Shown here: piece after piece, positions 5,757-7,418 of the stretch
Layout of the letters: each line of letters starts with the position of its first letter
Numbering within the stretch: the stretch's first letter is position 1
DNA from: a bacterium
GTDB taxonomy: Bacteria; Patescibacteriota; Gracilibacteria; JAUYGZ01
Direction: 5' to 3'
Length of the DNA stretch: 7,418 nt
Assembly (NCBI GenBank): GCA_030699855.1
Contig: JAUYKR010000035.1
Span: forward strand, 1 to 7,418
Position numbers and translations under genes: made by a program
The notes under the pieces: model-generated
Told to the model about the DNA's origin: nothing
Database searches by the model: none
The model's input: the letters and a program-made list of their open reading frames with translations, nothing else

Positions 5757-7219
5757 GGCTGGGGCTTAAAGCGCAAAGGGAGGCGAATCATAAAAGTCGT
5801 ACCGACATCCACTTCAGATTCGAACCAGACTGACCCGCCCATTTTGTCGACCAAAGATTTGACAATATACAGACCAAAACCTGTTCCCTCGATACCCCTT
5901 TCCACAACGTTCGTGCCGCGAAACAACCTGGAAGAAAAAACTTTTTCATGTTCTCCGATCGGAATACCATACCCGGAATCGATGATGGAAATGATGACAT
6001 CATCTTCATCTAGCGCAACCAACAGCTCTACCTTACCCCGATCAGGGGTATATTTAATGGCATTGGAAAGGATATTTTGAATGACAATTCGCAGGTACTT
6101 CTGATCGTGAAACAGTTTTGAATCGCCCTCCGGCAGCCGGACTGAAAAATGGATCGCGCGCTGCTTCATGCGAATTTTGAAATCACCCTCAATGCTGTCA
6201 ATCAGTTTTTTCAAGTCCACCTCGGTCGGACTAAAAATCAACGCACCCATTTCGATGGCCGACACGTTGAGCAAAATACCCATAAGTTCTACCAATCGAT
6301 CATTGTTATGACAGATTTTTTCCAGATACTTCTTCTGCTCCGCGGTCAGCGGGCCGTCTTCCTCGGACAGCAGGAGCTCAGCATAGCCGCCGATGGCGGT
6401 CAGCGGAGTGCGAAGCTGGTGGGAAGCAAAGGTAACAAAATCCGTTCTGGCCCGATCCAACTGCTTCTGTCGAGTGATGTCTCGCACGGCCACCACCCTC
6501 ACCTTTTTTCCCTTGTAGTGGGCCGGACGAGCAGCCGTTTCGTATTCATACCTTGTCCCATCCTTTTTTATACCTACGAGCACATGTCGCTCCTGAGATT
6601 CAGAATTAATCTTTTGCCGCACCAGATCGCGACACTCCGGAGCAATGAAGTCATAAACGCTTCTCCCGATCATTTCCTGAATGGTAAACCCTCGAAGATC
6701 GGCTAAATTTTGATTTGCGTCGATAATAACTCCCCCATCGTGAAAGAGAATACCCTCGGTGGTGGCTTCGGAGAACTGACGGAAGCGCTCCTCGCTCTCC
6801 CGAAGTTCCTGCTCAGCACGCTTGCGCTCGGTAATGTTGCGCAGATTGATGACAATCTCAGAAATTTTCCCACCTTCCACCAGACTGCGGATCGTACCCT
6901 CCATACAAACCCATTCACCATCCTTCTTCTTGAAACGATGTTCAGTCACACGGGCCTCCCCGGGGTTCTCCATGACTTGTCGGTACAGCTCCCTTACCCC
7001 TTCGACATCTTCGGGATGAAGAAAGTCGAAGCGGCACTTGCCCATCAGTTCTCCCGTCGCGTAGCCGGAATTTCTTTGCACCGATGGACTTAGGTACCGG
7101 AACATTCCCTCCACATCCGTCACCACGATCACGTCCAGCGCGCCTTCCAGTAAAGCGTTGCAATAGGCCAGTTTTTCACCTGAACCCTCTGACGCCCGAT
7201 CTGAAGAATTGCCTTTCAT
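5753..7219 (-). CDS. Soluble PAS-PAS sensor histidine kinase
   Basis: A 488-aa two-component sensor that autophosphorylates on histidine and passes the phosphate to a response regulator, which is not in this window. PAS domain 1 spans residues about 17-128 and ends in the typical LRNITERKRAEQELRESEERF coiled linker. PAS domain 2 spans about 142-250, ending VRDITRQKQLDRAR. The HisKA H-box is FASHQLRTPL with phospho-acceptor His267. HATPase_c boxes are N (QNILSNAIKYTP, 381-392), G1 (DSGYGIP, 414-420), F (EKVFSSRLFRG, 425-435, one residue off the usual spacing) and G2 (GTGFGLYIVK, 445-454). There is no membrane segment or signal peptide, so it probably senses a cytosolic ligand, redox state or light through PAS. 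The ATG at 7219 is chosen because TAGAAT lies exactly 7 nt upstream. ATG at 7228 (3 residues longer) would overlap that box. The frame stays open through the tRNA region to 7402, but that part is not coding. Confidence 0.92.
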   Translation of the reverse strand: MKGNSSDRASEGSGEKLAYCNALLEGALDVIVVTDVEGMFRYLSPSVQRNSGYATGELMGKCRFDFLHPEDVEGVRELYRQVMENPGEARVTEHRFKKKDGEWVCMEGTIRSLVEGGKISEIVINLRNITERKRAEQELRESEERFRQFSEATTEGILFHDGGVIIDANQNLADLRGFTIQEMIGRSVYDFIAPECRDLVRQKINSESQERHVLVGIKKDGTRYEYETAARPAHYKGKKVRVVAVRDITRQKQLDRARTDFVTFASHQLRTPLTAIGGYAELLLSEEDGPLTAEQKKYLEKICHNNDRLVELMGILLNVSAIEMGALIFSPTEVDLKKLIDSIEGDFKIRMKQRAIHFSVRLPEGDSKLFHDQKYLRIVIQNILSNAIKYTPDRGKVELLVALDEDDVIISIIDSGYGIPIGEHEKVFSSRLFRGTNVVERGIEGTGFGLYIVKSLVDKMGGSVWFESEVDVGTTFMIRLPLRFKPQP

Positions 7220-7226
7220 AGGCCAC

Positions 7227-7256
7227 ATTCTACGCCTGCCCAACAGAAGACAGCAA
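7227..7256 (-). promoter_or_regulatory. Probable leaderless promoter of the histidine kinase gene
   Basis: On the minus strand TAGAAT (7232 to 7227, 5/6 match to TATAAT) lies 7 nt before the ATG at 7219. A weak -35 candidate, TTGCTG (7256 to 7251), is 18 bp further upstream and matches only TTG. The -10 to ATG spacing equals that of the thrC leader peptide, implying transcription starts at or next to the initiation codon. Confidence 0.5.
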
Positions 7257-7265
7257 GGTGTTTGG

Positions 7266-7330
7266 TGGTGCCCAGGGCGGGACTCGAACCTGCCTGCCGG
7301 CAGGCAGGCCCGCACAAGGTCGTTTTTAAG
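7266..7330 (-). pseudogene. Decayed duplicate of the tRNA-Leu 3' half
   Basis: Just downstream of the intact tRNA-Leu (minus strand), 7265-7290 repeats 7330-7355 perfectly (26 bp), covering CCA, the acceptor 3' strand, the T-stem 3' strand and T-loop. After a 20-bp palindrome is removed, the match continues through the T-stem 5' strand (GTGCGGG, 7315 to 7309). The segment also begins with CTTAAAA (7330 to 7324), identical to the anticodon loop of the intact tRNA, and the variable arm is replaced by a short unrelated stretch. It looks like a tandem 3'-half tRNA copy that has decayed. A remnant of an integration site at the tRNA 3' end is the alternative. It cannot form a functional tRNA, having no 5' half. 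Confidence 0.75.
7289..7308. repeat. 20-bp perfect palindrome inserted in the tRNA remnant
   Basis: CCTGCCTGCCGGCAGGCAGG is its own reverse complement over all 20 bases. It interrupts the tRNA-Leu 3'-half copy between GAA and CCCGCAC (plus strand), that is, between T-stem and T-loop. The exact edge is ambiguous by about two bases because CC occurs on both sides. It could be an 18-bp insert with a 2-bp duplication. No second copy is seen in the window. I recall similar palindromes in CPR genomes, but this is memory and not shown here. Confidence 0.8.
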
Positions 7331-7416
7331 TGGTGCCCAGGGCGGGACTCGAACCCGCACGGAGTTACCTCCAAGGGATTTTAAGTCCCTCGCGTCTACC
7401 ATTCCGCCACCCGGGC
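7331..7416 (-). tRNA. tRNA-Leu(UAA)
   Basis: A complete class II tRNA on the minus strand. The acceptor stem is GCCCGGG (7416 to 7410) paired with CCTGGGC, with one G-U pair, discriminator A and encoded CCA (7333 to 7331). A D-arm (GCG GAATGGTAGAC GC stem and loop) follows. The anticodon stem is AGGGA/TCCCT around loop CTTAAAA, giving anticodon TAA at 7383-7381, which reads UUA and UUG. The long variable arm (GGAG GTAA CTCC) is diagnostic of Leu/Ser-type tRNAs. The T-arm is GCGGG TTCGAGT CCCGC. Length is 86 nt with CCA. No terminator is seen after it before the decayed copy and the histidine kinase on the same strand. Confidence 0.97.
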
Positions 7417-7418
7417 AC

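Noticed and set aside
6149..6706. 185-codon antisense open frame within the histidine kinase gene
   Set aside because: It overlaps the HisKA and PAS2 coding region in full and has no family resemblance. It is a shadow of codon bias.
7220..7402. N-terminal extension of the histidine kinase reading frame to an ATG at 7402
   Set aside because: The extra 61 codons run through the tRNA-Leu and its decayed copy. The PAS domain begins well after the ATG at 7219, which also has a suitably spaced -10 box.
1..7418. CRISPR array, insertion sequence or transposase
   Set aside because: No regularly spaced repeats, transposase-like ORF or terminal inverted repeats were seen. The only mobile-like signal is the 20-bp palindrome near the tRNA.

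Overview
This window reads as bacterial chromosome of roughly 50-55% G+C, mostly housekeeping amino-acid biosynthesis genes plus one atypical gene. Genes are tightly packed and clear Shine-Dalgarno sites are scarce. Two transcription units place a -10 box exactly 7 nt before an ATG, as expected for leaderless mRNAs. A 20-bp palindrome near the right end, whose translation gives a 'CLPAG'-type peptide, resembles dispersed palindromes I remember from Patescibacteria (CPR) genomes. A CPR-like or other uncultivated bacterium is therefore plausible, but this is weak inference and no marker gene settles it.

Left part (1-2812, + strand): leuC (5' end cut by the window edge), leuD (1 nt downstream) and, after a 171-bp gap, leuB. 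These encode isopropylmalate isomerase and 3-isopropylmalate dehydrogenase of leucine synthesis. The gap before leuB holds a small leucine-containing ORF whose stop overlaps the leuB start (ATGA), a short hairpin and a small direct repeat.

Middle (2796-3754): a divergent class I SAM-dependent methyltransferase-like gene of unknown role. It has its own near-consensus promoter, and 19 of its 23 Arg codons are AGA/AGG, against 4 of 21 in thrC, which suggests foreign origin.

Centre (3760-5756): the most interesting unit. A near-consensus promoter is followed at once by a ten-residue leader peptide, MNKNIIIISP, with four consecutive Ile codons. An intrinsic terminator starts at the base after its stop codon, and thrC lies downstream. 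The 611-aa ThrC is a complete zinc-ribbon threonine synthase joined to about 200 extra residues that resemble the linker and C-terminal allosteric (LeuA_dimer) domain of 2-isopropylmalate/citramalate synthase. Together they suggest that threonine synthase, which feeds isoleucine synthesis, is controlled by isoleucine or a related amino acid both by transcription attenuation and by allostery.

Right part (5753-7416, - strand): a soluble double-PAS sensor histidine kinase, convergent with thrC and overlapping its stop codon. Upstream of it is a complete tRNA-Leu(UAA), followed by a decayed copy of the tRNA 3' half with a 20-bp perfect palindrome inserted at the T-stem/T-loop junction.
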